Below, in pieces: positions 1 through 6,555 of a DNA stretch of 11,846 nucleotides (its first letter is position 1; the number at the start of each line of letters is the position of its first letter). The DNA is from FEN-680 sp036845225. Its GTDB lineage: Bacteria; Actinomycetota; Geothermincolia; Fen-727; Anoxymicrobiaceae. The stretch is from positions 1 to 11,846 of the forward strand of contig DAIUEJ010000061.1 in NCBI GenBank assembly GCA_036845225.1, read 5' to 3'. Position numbers and translations under genes: made by a program. Below the pieces are notes generated by a model. The model saw nothing but the letters and a program-made list of their open reading frames with translations, was not told the origin of the DNA and did no database searches.

Positions 1-1
1 T

Positions 2-18
2 GCCGGCGGGACGCCGGC
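2..18. repeat. GC-rich inverted repeat downstream of the rubrerythrin gene
   Basis: A perfect 7-bp inverted repeat (GCCGGCG, 3-nt loop, CGCCGGC) lies 25 bp beyond the rubrerythrin stop codon in the direction of its transcription. A third copy of GCCGGCG lies at 32-38, between the hairpin and the stop. The hairpin could contribute to transcript termination or 3'-end stability, but no T-run can be confirmed because the window ends at base 1. It may equally belong to a GC-rich repeat family extending outside the window. Confidence 0.4.
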
Positions 19-42
19 GCTACGTTCTCATGCCGGCGCTGA

Positions 43-534
43 CTACTCTACTTTCTTGAACATCTTCTTCGGCCTGCCGCAGACCGGGCACTGCTCCGGC
101 GCCTCACCCTCGACCGTGTTTCCGCAGTGCTGGCAGACGTAGTAGACGACCTCCTCGTTCTTGCCGAGGCTGTCCAGAGCCTTCTGGTACAGCTCCGCGT
201 GGATCTCCTCCACGGTGTTGGCGTTGGAGAAAGTCTCGATCGCAGCGCGGTTGCCCTCTTCCTTTGCCTCCTCGATCATCCCCGGGTACATCGAGGTGAA
301 CTCGAACGTCTCGCCGCCGATCGCCTCCTTGAGGTTCTCGGTGGTGTCGTGGACGCCTCCCATCACCCTGAGGTGGGCGTGGGCGTGGACCGTCTCCGCA
401 TCTGCCGCGGCCCTGAACAGCCTGGCGACCTGCGCGTATCCTTCCTCGTCAGCCTTCTTCGCGAAGGCCAGGTATTTCCGGTTCGCCTGCGACTCACCCG
501 CAAATGCTTCCTTGAGATTGTCTGACGTTGACAT
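43..534 (-). CDS. rbr: Rubrerythrin (diiron peroxidase with C-terminal rubredoxin domain)
   Basis: Encodes 163 residues. Rubrerythrins are cytoplasmic diiron proteins that reduce hydrogen peroxide in anaerobes, passing electrons from a rubredoxin-type Fe(SCys)4 centre to the diiron site. The N-terminal ferritin-like four-helix domain (about residues 1-125) shows expected ligands: E14 in an ESQANRKY-type helix, E47-x-x-H50, the EEGN segment around E92/E93, and E109-x-x-H112. The C-terminal domain (about 130-163) has C134-x-x-C137 and C149-x-x-C152, the complete rubredoxin-like metal site. The ATG at 534 was chosen over upstream in-frame starts because it follows GGAGA at good spacing and begins at the normal family N-terminus (MSTSDNLKEAFAGES); upstream residues are low-complexity and unlike the family. 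It is divergent from the Trk operon. Length fits the short rubrerythrin form. The identification is secure; the physiological reductant is not visible here. Confidence 0.96.
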   Translation of the reverse strand: MSTSDNLKEAFAGESQANRKYLAFAKKADEEGYAQVARLFRAAADAETVHAHAHLRVMGGVHDTTENLKEAIGGETFEFTSMYPGMIEEAKEEGNRAAIETFSNANTVEEIHAELYQKALDSLGKNEEVVYYVCQHCGNTVEGEAPEQCPVCGRPKKMFKKVE

Positions 535-617
535 GGCCTCTCCTTTCCCCGGCCAGGCCCCAGTCTCACCATTCCCGGCCAAATGTTTGAGCGCCCTGCG
601 GCGCGGTTGCACGCCCA

Positions 618-623
618 ATTATA
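618..623 (-). promoter_or_regulatory. Candidate -10 element for rubrerythrin
   Basis: Read on the minus strand this is a perfect TATAAT, in a GC-rich background, 84 bp upstream of the rubrerythrin ATG. Transcription would start near 611 and leave a leader of roughly 75 nt. No good -35 hexamer is found 16-18 bp upstream (about 640-647), so the promoter may need an activator or be weak. The perfect hexamer could also be chance. Confidence 0.4.
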
Positions 624-687
624 GTCCCACGCGGACCACGGCAGTAGTGAGGTGCGCTCGTGGCGGAACCGCCCTCGCGGCTCTTCC

Positions 688-709
688 CGGAAAATTCTTC
701 GCGGAAAAT
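688..709. promoter_or_regulatory. Paired CGGAAAAT direct repeats next to the Trk -35 box
   Basis: CGGAAAAT occurs at 688-695 and again at 702-709, a 14-bp period, with the second copy ending one base before the -35 hexamer at 711. Position and repetition suggest an activator or repressor site for the Trk promoter. No known regulator consensus was recognised, and two 8-mers at this distance could be coincidence. Confidence 0.3.
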
Positions 710-710
710 A

Positions 711-738
711 GTGACAAGCGCGTGCGTTATTCTATAAT
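711..738 (+). promoter_or_regulatory. Promoter of the Trk potassium-uptake operon
   Basis: The -35 hexamer GTGACA (711-716; five of six match TTGACA) and the -10 hexamer TATAAT (733-738; perfect) are separated by 16 bp, a housekeeping sigma-type promoter. The predicted start of transcription is near 745, about 30 nt before the first ORF of the operon at 777. It is the only strong promoter seen in front of the five co-oriented genes that end at 5080. Confidence 0.7.
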
Positions 739-776
739 CCGTCCATAGAATCTACGCTGGCAAACTGGGGGGCCGG

Positions 777-932
777 TTGGCAGACGCCCGTGACATCCGC
801 GGAAGAGAAAGCAGCAGGTGGCGCCGTTGGCGTGACTACTCGCTGGGGATCGTGATCGAGGTCGCCGCCGTCGTGACGATCTCGCTGATGGCCCTGCTCA
901 TCCTCTACATAGTCAAGGTCATCGTCACGTGA
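777..932 (+). CDS. Small single-span membrane protein, first gene of the Trk operon
   Basis: A 51-residue ORF starting at TTG and ending in a TGA that overlaps the trkH GTG start by 4 bp (GTGA). The N-terminal 20 residues are strongly basic (RWRRWR at 14-19); residues about 22-46 form one hydrophobic helix with a lone acidic residue, E28; the tail is KVIVT. By the positive-inside rule the N-terminus should be cytoplasmic. A G-run (767-772) lies 4 nt before the TTG as a possible ribosome site. The frame is open from position 738, and the promoter predicts a transcript start near 745, so the ORF is the first thing translated. The family is not recognised. By analogy with tiny helper subunits such as KdpF in Kdp pumps, it could stabilise or tune TrkH, or serve only to couple translation; that is inference. 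The start codon is less certain than the reading frame. Confidence 0.65.
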   Translation: MADARDIRGRESSRWRRWRDYSLGIVIEVAAVVTISLMALLILYIVKVIVT

Positions 933-2446
933 TCCTCCGGCCGACGCGTGACGATCTCAAGCTCATAGGATGGGGCATAGGCCGCGTCATCCTCGGCGTG
1001 GGCATAATAATGGGCGTGCCGCTGTTCGTCGCCCTGATCTCCACCGAGTGGAACACCGTTCTCGACTTCCTGGTGGGCATCACCGCTTGCGTGACCTTCT
1101 GGCTCATCATGGAAAACACCTGCAAGGTGAAGCGCGATCTGACGTGGTTCAACGGGCTCGTCGTGGCGTCCGGCGGCTGGCTGGTAGCCATGCTCTTCGG
1201 GGCCATCCCTCACATGCTCTCGGGGCACTTCAAGGCGTACCTCGACGCGTGCTTCGACCTGATGAGCGGCTATACCACGACCGGACTCATACAGATACAG
1301 GACCTCGACCACGTCTCGCACGGCCTCAACATGTGGCGGCACCTGCTCACTTACGCCGGTGGCCAGGGCATCATAGTGATCGCCCTGACCTTCCTGTTCG
1401 CCGGCACCGCCGGAGCTTTCAAGATCTACGTCAGTGAGGGCAAGGAAGAAAAACTGCTACCGAACGTGGTCCGCACCGCCCGCGCCATCTGGATGATAAG
1501 CCTGACCTACCTGTGGGTCGGCACGCTCTTCCTGTGGTTCTTCCTGATGCAGCAGGGGATGCCGTGGCAGCGGGGATTCCTGCACGCGGTCTGGCTGTTC
1601 ATGGGGGCCTGGTCCACAGGAGGGTTCGCGCCCCAGAACCTGAACCTGCTCTACTACCACAGCTTCATCATCGAGATCATCACTCTCATCATCTTCGTGA
1701 TCGGCTCGTTCAACTTCGTGTTGCACTACTCCGTCTGGACGCGGAAGCACACCGAGATCTACAAGAACATCGAGATCAGGTCGTTTGCCATAACGACCGC
1801 CATAACCACGTTCATCCTCGCAATCGGCTTCTCGAAGTTCCAGGTCTACACCACGCTCACCGAGTTCTTCCGAAAAGGCTTCTACAACCTCATCTCGGGG
1901 CACACCACCACCGGGAACAGCACCGTCTTTACCACCTCGTTCTCCAAGGAATTCGGGCTCATCGCGATGTGGGCGATAACGCTCGCCATGGCGATCGGCG
2001 CTAGCGCGTGCTCGACCGGCGGCGGCTTCAAAGGCCTGCGCATGGGCATTTTCACCAAATCACTGTGGGGTGACATCAAATCCATTGTCTCGCCCGAGTC
2101 GGCGGTCATCCGTGAGAAGGTCCACCACGTGAAGGACATCTGGATCGACGAGCCACTGGTCAAGGCGACCATGCTGATCCTGATCTCGTACGTGGCGATC
2201 TACTTTATCGGGGGGCTGCTCGGGATCATCTACGGATATTCGCCGTCGGTCGCCTTCTTCGACGCGGTCTCGGCAGGCAGCAACACCGGCTTGTCCGCGG
2301 GGCTCACGACTCCCCTCATGCCTGCATTGCTGAAGACGTGGTACATCTTCGAGATGTGGGCGGGCAGGCTCGAGTTCATGTCCATCTTCGCTCTGTTCGG
2401 TCTTGCGGTCGCCCTCATCAGGGGCAAGGGGGCGCGAAGGACATGA
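929..2446 (+). CDS. trkH: TrkH-type potassium transporter, membrane channel subunit
   Basis: Encodes 505 residues, the usual TrkH/TrkG length. TrkH forms the membrane pathway for K+ uptake, gated by cytoplasmic TrkA (RCK) rings that bind nucleotides. Four pore-loop filters characteristic of the four-repeat superfamily are visible: TTTGL at 116-120, STGGF at 229-233, TTTGN at 326-330 and SNTGL at 451-455, each carrying the conserved Gly. The ACSTGGGFKGLR segment (360-371), preceding the cytoplasmic loop, and a C-terminal WAGRLEFMSIFAL helix (477-489) are typical of the family. Many hydrophobic helices fill the rest. Start is the GTG at 929, overlapping the preceding small ORF by 4 bp, and the stop overlaps the next gene by 4 bp (ATGA), implying translational coupling. 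No missing key residue was noticed. KtrB is an alternative name, but length and neighbouring long TrkA favour Trk. Confidence 0.95.
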   Translation: MILRPTRDDLKLIGWGIGRVILGVGIIMGVPLFVALISTEWNTVLDFLVGITACVTFWLIMENTCKVKRDLTWFNGLVVASGGWLVAMLFGAIPHMLSGHFKAYLDACFDLMSGYTTTGLIQIQDLDHVSHGLNMWRHLLTYAGGQGIIVIALTFLFAGTAGAFKIYVSEGKEEKLLPNVVRTARAIWMISLTYLWVGTLFLWFFLMQQGMPWQRGFLHAVWLFMGAWSTGGFAPQNLNLLYYHSFIIEIITLIIFVIGSFNFVLHYSVWTRKHTEIYKNIEIRSFAITTAITTFILAIGFSKFQVYTTLTEFFRKGFYNLISGHTTTGNSTVFTTSFSKEFGLIAMWAITLAMAIGASACSTGGGFKGLRMGIFTKSLWGDIKSIVSPESAVIREKVHHVKDIWIDEPLVKATMLILISYVAIYFIGGLLGIIYGYSPSVAFFDAVSAGSNTGLSAGLTTPLMPALLKTWYIFEMWAGRLEFMSIFALFGLAVALIRGKGARRT

Positions 2447-3027
2447 GACGCTCACTGCGCGCCATCGTATCCGTCAGCCTGCTGCTGGTCCTCTCTGCGG
2501 GCATCGTCCTCGCGCTGGGCGCGGGAATGACCGCAGGGGCCGCGGACACCGTGTCGATAGTAGCCCTCATAGACAACATGAAGAAATACGACGACAAGGT
2601 GGTGACCATCCAGGGCGAGGCGATCGGCGACCTCATGGTCAGGGGCGTCAACGCCTGGATAACCGTGAACGATGACGCCTACAGCAAGATGAGCATCGAG
2701 GAAGGCGGGCCGCTGGTCGGCATGTCCAACGCCGGCATCGGTGTCTGGATACCCGAGCAGCAGGGACACAAGATAAACGTCTTTGGCGGGTGGAAGAACA
2801 AGGGAGCGATCGTCAGGGTCACCGGCGTCTTCCATCGTGCGTGCCCCGAGCACGGGGGCGACACAGACATCCATGCGGATCTCGTCGACGTCGTAGCGCC
2901 GGGGCGCCCTTTCTCCAAGCCCTTCAAGTGGGTCGAGCTGTTCGTCATCATTACGCTGGCGGTCGTCATCGCGGTACTATGGAACGTGCGCCGCGGCAAA
3001 GTCGCCAGAGCGAAGAGAGAAGAATAG
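2443..3027 (+). CDS. Membrane-anchored OB-fold-like protein of the Trk operon, function unknown
   Basis: Encodes 194 residues from ATG at 2443, which overlaps the trkH stop by 4 bp; the stop abuts the next ATG exactly. Residues about 8-34 are a signal peptide or N-terminal membrane helix with an AGAADT end that could be cleaved. Residues about 36-152 are a beta-rich domain (VSIVALIDNMKKYDDKVVTIQGEAIG, then AWITVND, GIGVWIP and GAIVRVTGVF strands) that resembles OB-fold proteins in strand pattern. Residues 163-182 are a second membrane helix, followed by a short basic tail (RRGKVARAKREE), so the domain should face outside and the tail inside. A cluster H131, C134, H137, D140, H144 ends the domain and could bind metal. 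Its place between trkH and trkA suggests a part in potassium uptake or its sensing, but no function is established from sequence. OB-fold assignment is by eye; a CcmE-like or other beta-barrel remains possible. Confidence 0.7.
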   Translation: MRRSLRAIVSVSLLLVLSAGIVLALGAGMTAGAADTVSIVALIDNMKKYDDKVVTIQGEAIGDLMVRGVNAWITVNDDAYSKMSIEEGGPLVGMSNAGIGVWIPEQQGHKINVFGGWKNKGAIVRVTGVFHRACPEHGGDTDIHADLVDVVAPGRPFSKPFKWVELFVIITLAVVIAVLWNVRRGKVARAKREE

Positions 3028-4476
3028 ATGTATGTGATCGTTGCGGGATGCGGACGTGTAGGCTCGGTCCTGGCGCAGTCCCTCTCATATGAGCGCCACG
3101 ACGTGATTGTCATCGACAAAGACGCCTCGGCCTTCGGCAGGCTCGGGAGCGCCTTCAACGGGATCACGCTGGAGGGGGTCGCCTTCGACGAGGAGCTGCT
3201 CGTCGAGGCCGGTATCGAGCAGGCCGACATCTTCACGTCGGTGACCAATCACGACAACACCAACCTGATGGCCTCCGAGGTAGCGACGACCGTCTACGGG
3301 GTGCCCACCGTGATATCGCGGCTCTACGACCCCGCGCGAGAGCTCACCTACTTCAAGATGGGGATCGACTATGTCTGCGGCACGACCATGATGACCGACA
3401 GGATCCGCGAGAAGCTCTTCCAGACCGAGAGCGTGATAGTCCAGCAGGACAGGCTCGACGTAGGCCTGCAAGTCGTCGAGTTCACGGTGGGAGAGAGCGC
3501 TGCCGGCAGGGTCGCGGGCGACCTCAACTACGGCGTGGGCTCACACCTGGTCACCATGATGCGCGGCGGCGAGACCCTCGGATGGACCTGGAGCACGCCC
3601 CTGGAGCCGGGCGACCGCCTGATCGTGACTCTCAGGAAGGATGGCTGGAGGCGCATCAAGGAGTGCCTGGGCGAAGACCGCGTTTCCGGACGCTACTGCC
3701 CCGTGGACATCATACCGGTCGATGACATCGACGACGAGATCCAAGGCGTGGTGCCCGAGCTCCCCAGGGTGGTGGTCGGGGGCTGCAGCATGGTCGGCGC
3801 CCACCTGGGCTACCTGCTGTCCATGGAAGACTATGACATCACCATAATCGACGAGGAACCTTTCAAATTCAAGCGCCTTCCCGGGCAGTTCAAGGGACGG
3901 ACGCTCGAGGGCGTCGTCTACGACGAAGAGACGCTCCTCGCCGCTGGCATCGAAGAGGCGGACGCCTTTGTGTCGGTGACCAAGTTCGACAACAAGAACC
4001 TGATGGCGGCGGAGGTCGCTCGGCATGTCTTCGGGGTCCCACACGTGATGGCCAGGCTGTTCAACACGGACAAGGAAGCCACCTACCAGAAGCTGGGCAT
4101 GCCCTACGTCTGTGGCACGCGGCTTGTTGCGCAGGGGATGCTCGAGCGCATGATGAAGCCCATGGTCACGGTCAAGGCCTCGTGCTGCTTCAACAGGTTC
4201 GACCTGGTCGAGTTCAACTGCCCGCCGGCCTGGGAAGGGAAGACGGTCACCTGGGCCAGGGACCAGCTGGCGATAAACTTCGCGTACGTCACCAGGCGCA
4301 GCACAGGGTACCTTCCGGAGGACAAGTTCGTGCTCCGCGCGGGAGACTCGATCACGGCTCTCGCGAGTCCGAAAAAACGTGACAGGCTCGAGAAGTTCCT
4401 CCACAAGGCAGGAAGGGGTGAGGACAATTCACATCGTGATAAGCGGCGGCGGCATGGTAGGCTCGTTTCTCGCTAA
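3028..4476 (+). CDS. trkA: TrkA-type protein with two tandem RCK units
   Basis: Encodes 482 residues. TrkA proteins are peripheral cytoplasmic regulators that bind NAD(H) or adenine nucleotides and gate TrkH. Two RCK_N-RCK_C units are visible. The first begins MYVIVAGCGRVG with the intact nucleotide-binding motif G7-x-G9-x-x-G12 and acidic D30 after strand two; its RCK_C spans about 145-210. The second begins near 246 (RVVVGGCSMVG); the middle Gly of its GxGxxG is Ser254, so nucleotide binding may be weakened, although D275 is present. Its RCK_C spans about 378-458. Each unit also contains the family's GxxxADxFxSVT segment and YxxCGT motif. Start is ATG directly after the previous stop. The last ~20 residues (after K460) are charged, not family-like, and lie in the part overlapping the following gene. 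That tail may result from a 1-base change in the GGGG at 4415-4418. Confidence 0.92.
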   Translation: MYVIVAGCGRVGSVLAQSLSYERHDVIVIDKDASAFGRLGSAFNGITLEGVAFDEELLVEAGIEQADIFTSVTNHDNTNLMASEVATTVYGVPTVISRLYDPARELTYFKMGIDYVCGTTMMTDRIREKLFQTESVIVQQDRLDVGLQVVEFTVGESAAGRVAGDLNYGVGSHLVTMMRGGETLGWTWSTPLEPGDRLIVTLRKDGWRRIKECLGEDRVSGRYCPVDIIPVDDIDDEIQGVVPELPRVVVGGCSMVGAHLGYLLSMEDYDITIIDEEPFKFKRLPGQFKGRTLEGVVYDEETLLAAGIEEADAFVSVTKFDNKNLMAAEVARHVFGVPHVMARLFNTDKEATYQKLGMPYVCGTRLVAQGMLERMMKPMVTVKASCCFNRFDLVEFNCPPAWEGKTVTWARDQLAINFAYVTRRSTGYLPEDKFVLRAGDSITALASPKKRDRLEKFLHKAGRGEDNSHRDKRRRHGRLVSR

Positions 4477-5080
4477 GAAGCTGTCCGCGGACCACACCGT
4501 CGTGGTTATCGAGAAAGACCCGGACAAGTGCGAGAGGCTGGCGACCAGCACCCCCGCGATGATCATCCAGGGTGACGCGTGCGACTACCGCTTCCAGGAG
4601 GAGGCGCGGGTCGATAAGGCGGACGTGTTCGCCGCCGTCACCGGCGACGACGACGACAACCTCGTCGCCTGTCAGCTGGCGAACGTATCTTTCGGAGTCC
4701 CTCGCGCCGTGGCGCGGGTCAACAACCCCAAGAACGAGCGTATCTTCAACCTGATGGGCATCGACGCCATTTCCAGTACGACTGTGATCGGGCACCTCAT
4801 CGAAGCGGAGACCACGGTCGGCGACATCATCACGCTCAACGTCCTCAAGAAGGGCAAGGTGGCCATCGTGGAGGTTGAGATACCGTCCGGTGGGTGCAAG
4901 GCCTGCGCTTCTCAGATCAAAGACCTCGGATTGCCGTCAGGGTGCGTTCTCGCTTCCATCATCAGGGAGGACGACGTCGTCATCCCTCAGGGGGGCGACA
5001 AGCTCCAGCCGGGCGATACGGTGATCGCAGTGACCTCGGTGGATAAAGAAGACAAGCTCAAGAAGATTCTTACGTCGTAG
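4418..5080 (+). CDS. trkA: TrkA-type protein with a single RCK unit
   Basis: Encodes 220 residues, the usual length for KtrA or single-unit TrkA. The RCK_N Rossmann fold begins VRTIHIVISGGGMVG with G10-x-G12-x-x-G15 and acidic E32 for ribose binding; the GDDDDN segment (76-81) and NNP (102-104) follow. RCK_C (about 135-220) has the expected IPSGGC...LPSGC...VVIPQGGDKLQPGD series. Start chosen is GTG at 4418, right after GGAAGG; GTG at 4435 is an alternative that would trim the first strand. The gene overlaps the upstream trkA by 59 bp in another frame, unlike the 4-bp overlaps elsewhere in the operon. Its 3' end overlaps the converging phoU by 11 bp. Two cysteines, C160 and C163, form a CxxC in RCK_C. 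Together with the two-unit TrkA the operon supplies three RCK units, enough for hetero-oligomeric gating rings, though assembly is inferred. Confidence 0.93.
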   Translation: MRTIHIVISGGGMVGSFLAKKLSADHTVVVIEKDPDKCERLATSTPAMIIQGDACDYRFQEEARVDKADVFAAVTGDDDDNLVACQLANVSFGVPRAVARVNNPKNERIFNLMGIDAISSTTVIGHLIEAETTVGDIITLNVLKKGKVAIVEVEIPSGGCKACASQIKDLGLPSGCVLASIIREDDVVIPQGGDKLQPGDTVIAVTSVDKEDKLKKILTS

Positions 5081-5738
5081 GCTCCTCGGGCGGGTTCCAG
5101 GCGAACTCGCCGGTCACCATGTAGTGCACGTTCTCCGCGATGTCGACGGCGTGGTCGGCGATCCTCTCGATGAAGCGCGCGATCATCACCACTCGGATTA
5201 TCAGCTCGAGCTCCTCCTCGCTCTCGCCCTTGTACGAGGTCAGGAAGGTGCGGTTGAGGCGGTCGACGGTGTCATCCATCTTGGGCACGACCTCCGCCTT
5301 GCTGGTGTCTCGCTCCTTGAGCGATTCGATAGAGGTGACCAGCATCTGTTCCGACCTCTGGAACATCTCGTCCATGTTCTCGTGGATCCACGGGGAGATG
5401 GTGTAGCCTTGCAGGTTGCAGATCGCCTTGTTGATGTTCACGCAGTTGTCGCCCAGCCTCTCCAGGTGCTGGGCGGACCACATGATGACGATGATGCTCC
5501 TCAGGTCGATGGCCACGGGGGCCTGGCGCGCCAGCAGCTCGATCGCCGTCTCCTCGATCCTGACGAGGAACTCGTCAAGGACGTCATCGCCTTCGATGAT
5601 GTTGCCGGCTTTGGTGGCGTCGAGCGTCGAGAAAGCGTCGCGGGTCTGCTCGATCACATCGAACGCCGTGTTCGCCATCTTGAGCAGCTCGATGTAGAGC
5701 TCATCAAGCTGCTGGTGAAACGTCTTGCGCACTTCCAT
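5070..5738 (-). CDS. phoU: PhoU, phosphate signalling and Pst regulator
   Basis: Encodes 222 residues, normal for PhoU. PhoU is an all-helical peripheral protein with two three-helix PhoU repeats that binds metal clusters, interacts with PstB and the phosphate sensor kinase, and damps Pho signalling when phosphate is plentiful. The two repeats are visible through their metal-binding helices, E93-RLGD97-NCVN101 and E191-RIAD195-HAVD199, each spaced as E-x3-D-x3-N/D. The ATG at 5738 follows AAGGTGAG. It is the last gene of the pst operon, 31 bp after pstB. Its 3' end overlaps the converging second trkA by 11 bp, so no terminator fits between the two operons. No sensor kinase or response regulator gene is present in the window. 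Confidence 0.95.
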   Translation of the reverse strand: MEVRKTFHQQLDELYIELLKMANTAFDVIEQTRDAFSTLDATKAGNIIEGDDVLDEFLVRIEETAIELLARQAPVAIDLRSIIVIMWSAQHLERLGDNCVNINKAICNLQGYTISPWIHENMDEMFQRSEQMLVTSIESLKERDTSKAEVVPKMDDTVDRLNRTFLTSYKGESEEELELIIRVVMIARFIERIADHAVDIAENVHYMVTGEFAWNPPEEPTT

Positions 5739-5769
5739 GCCTTATCTCACCTTTCGCCGTCGGCAGCCT

Positions 5770-6555
5770 TTACCCGAACCGTCCGGTGATATACCGCTCC
5801 GTCCTCTTGTCCTCGGGGTTCGTGAAGATGGTGCTGGTATCCCCGTATTCTATCAGTTTTCCCGGCTGGCCTTGCTCTTCGACAAGCATGAAGGCCGTGA
5901 AATCGCTCACGCGTGCCGCCTGCTGCATGTTATGCGTCACGATGACCATGGTGTAGTTGGCCTTGAGCTCCGCCATCAGGTCCTCGATGAGCTGGGTCGC
6001 GACCGGGTCGATAGCCGAGCAAGGCTCGTCGAAGAGGATGACCTCGGGCTGGACCGCTATCACTCGCGCGATGCACAGCCGCTGCTGCTGCCCGCCCGAC
6101 AGCCGCATCCCCGACTCCTGGAGGTTCGCCTTCACCTCGTTCCAGAGCGCGGCTTTCTTGAGGCTCTCCTCCACGATCGAATCGAGCTCCGGCTTCTTCT
6201 TGATGCCGATGAGCTTGGGGCCGTAGGCGACGTTCTCGTAGATGCTCTTGGGGAACGGGTTGGGGCGCTGGAATACCATGCCTACCCGGCGCCGCAGCCC
6301 GATAGTGTCATAGGAGGGGCGGTAGATGTTCTCATCGTCCAGGACCACCTCCCCCTCCACCCGGACGCCCTCGATGAGGTCGTTCATCCGGTTGAGGCAG
6401 CGCACCAGCGTGCTCTTGCCGCACCCGGAGGGGCCGATGAGCGCGGTGATCCGCTGGCCCGGTACGTCCAGCGAGACGTCCTCTATCGCCTTGAACCCGC
6501 TGTAGTACATCGTCAGGTCCTTGATCACCATCTTGTTCTCAGTCGCGGTTTCCAA
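5770..6555 (-). CDS. pstB: PstB, phosphate ABC transporter ATPase
   Basis: Encodes 261 residues. PstB is the cytoplasmic ATPase dimer that powers high-affinity phosphate import by PstSCA. All ABC motifs are present: Walker A GPSGCGKST at 41-49, Q-loop Q96 within the PstB-typical FQRPNPFP, signature LSGGQQQR at 152-159, Walker B VILFDE at 172-177 with catalytic E177 and PstB-typical PCSAIDP, and switch H208. The proposed start is the TTG at 6555, directly after the TGA of pstA and preceded by AGGAGG inside the last pstA codons. The next in-frame start, ATG at 6531, lacks a ribosome site. Abutting stop-start suggests reinitiation coupling with pstA. Confidence 0.96.
   Translation of the reverse strand: METATENKMVIKDLTMYYSGFKAIEDVSLDVPGQRITALIGPSGCGKSTLVRCLNRMNDLIEGVRVEGEVVLDDENIYRPSYDTIGLRRRVGMVFQRPNPFPKSIYENVAYGPKLIGIKKKPELDSIVEESLKKAALWNEVKANLQESGMRLSGGQQQRLCIARVIAVQPEVILFDEPCSAIDPVATQLIEDLMAELKANYTMVIVTHNMQQAARVSDFTAFMLVEEQGQPGKLIEYGDTSTIFTNPEDKRTERYITGRFG

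Larger units (their letters stand above)
535..776. other. Divergent control region between rubrerythrin and Trk operon
   Basis: This 242-bp non-coding stretch holds the rubrerythrin leader and -10 element on the minus strand, and a better promoter on the plus strand (711-738). It also holds a GGCGG-AA-CCGCC inverted repeat at 662-673 and a pair of CGGAAAAT direct repeats at 688-709. The AT content rises around 686-740, as expected for promoter DNA in a GC-rich genome. Open frames crossing this region read out of rubrerythrin's antisense and have no credible protein content. Confidence 0.7.

Noticed and set aside
535..618. N-terminal extension of rubrerythrin by 28 residues
   Set aside because: The extension is unlike the family, and the ATG at 534 has a strong ribosome site and matches the usual rubrerythrin start.
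3541..4404. Long minus-strand open frame (287 codons) opposite the first trkA
   Set aside because: It mirrors the codon structure of the clearly coding TrkA frame, has low-complexity composition rich in His, Val, Asp and Arg, no recognisable motif and no ribosome site.
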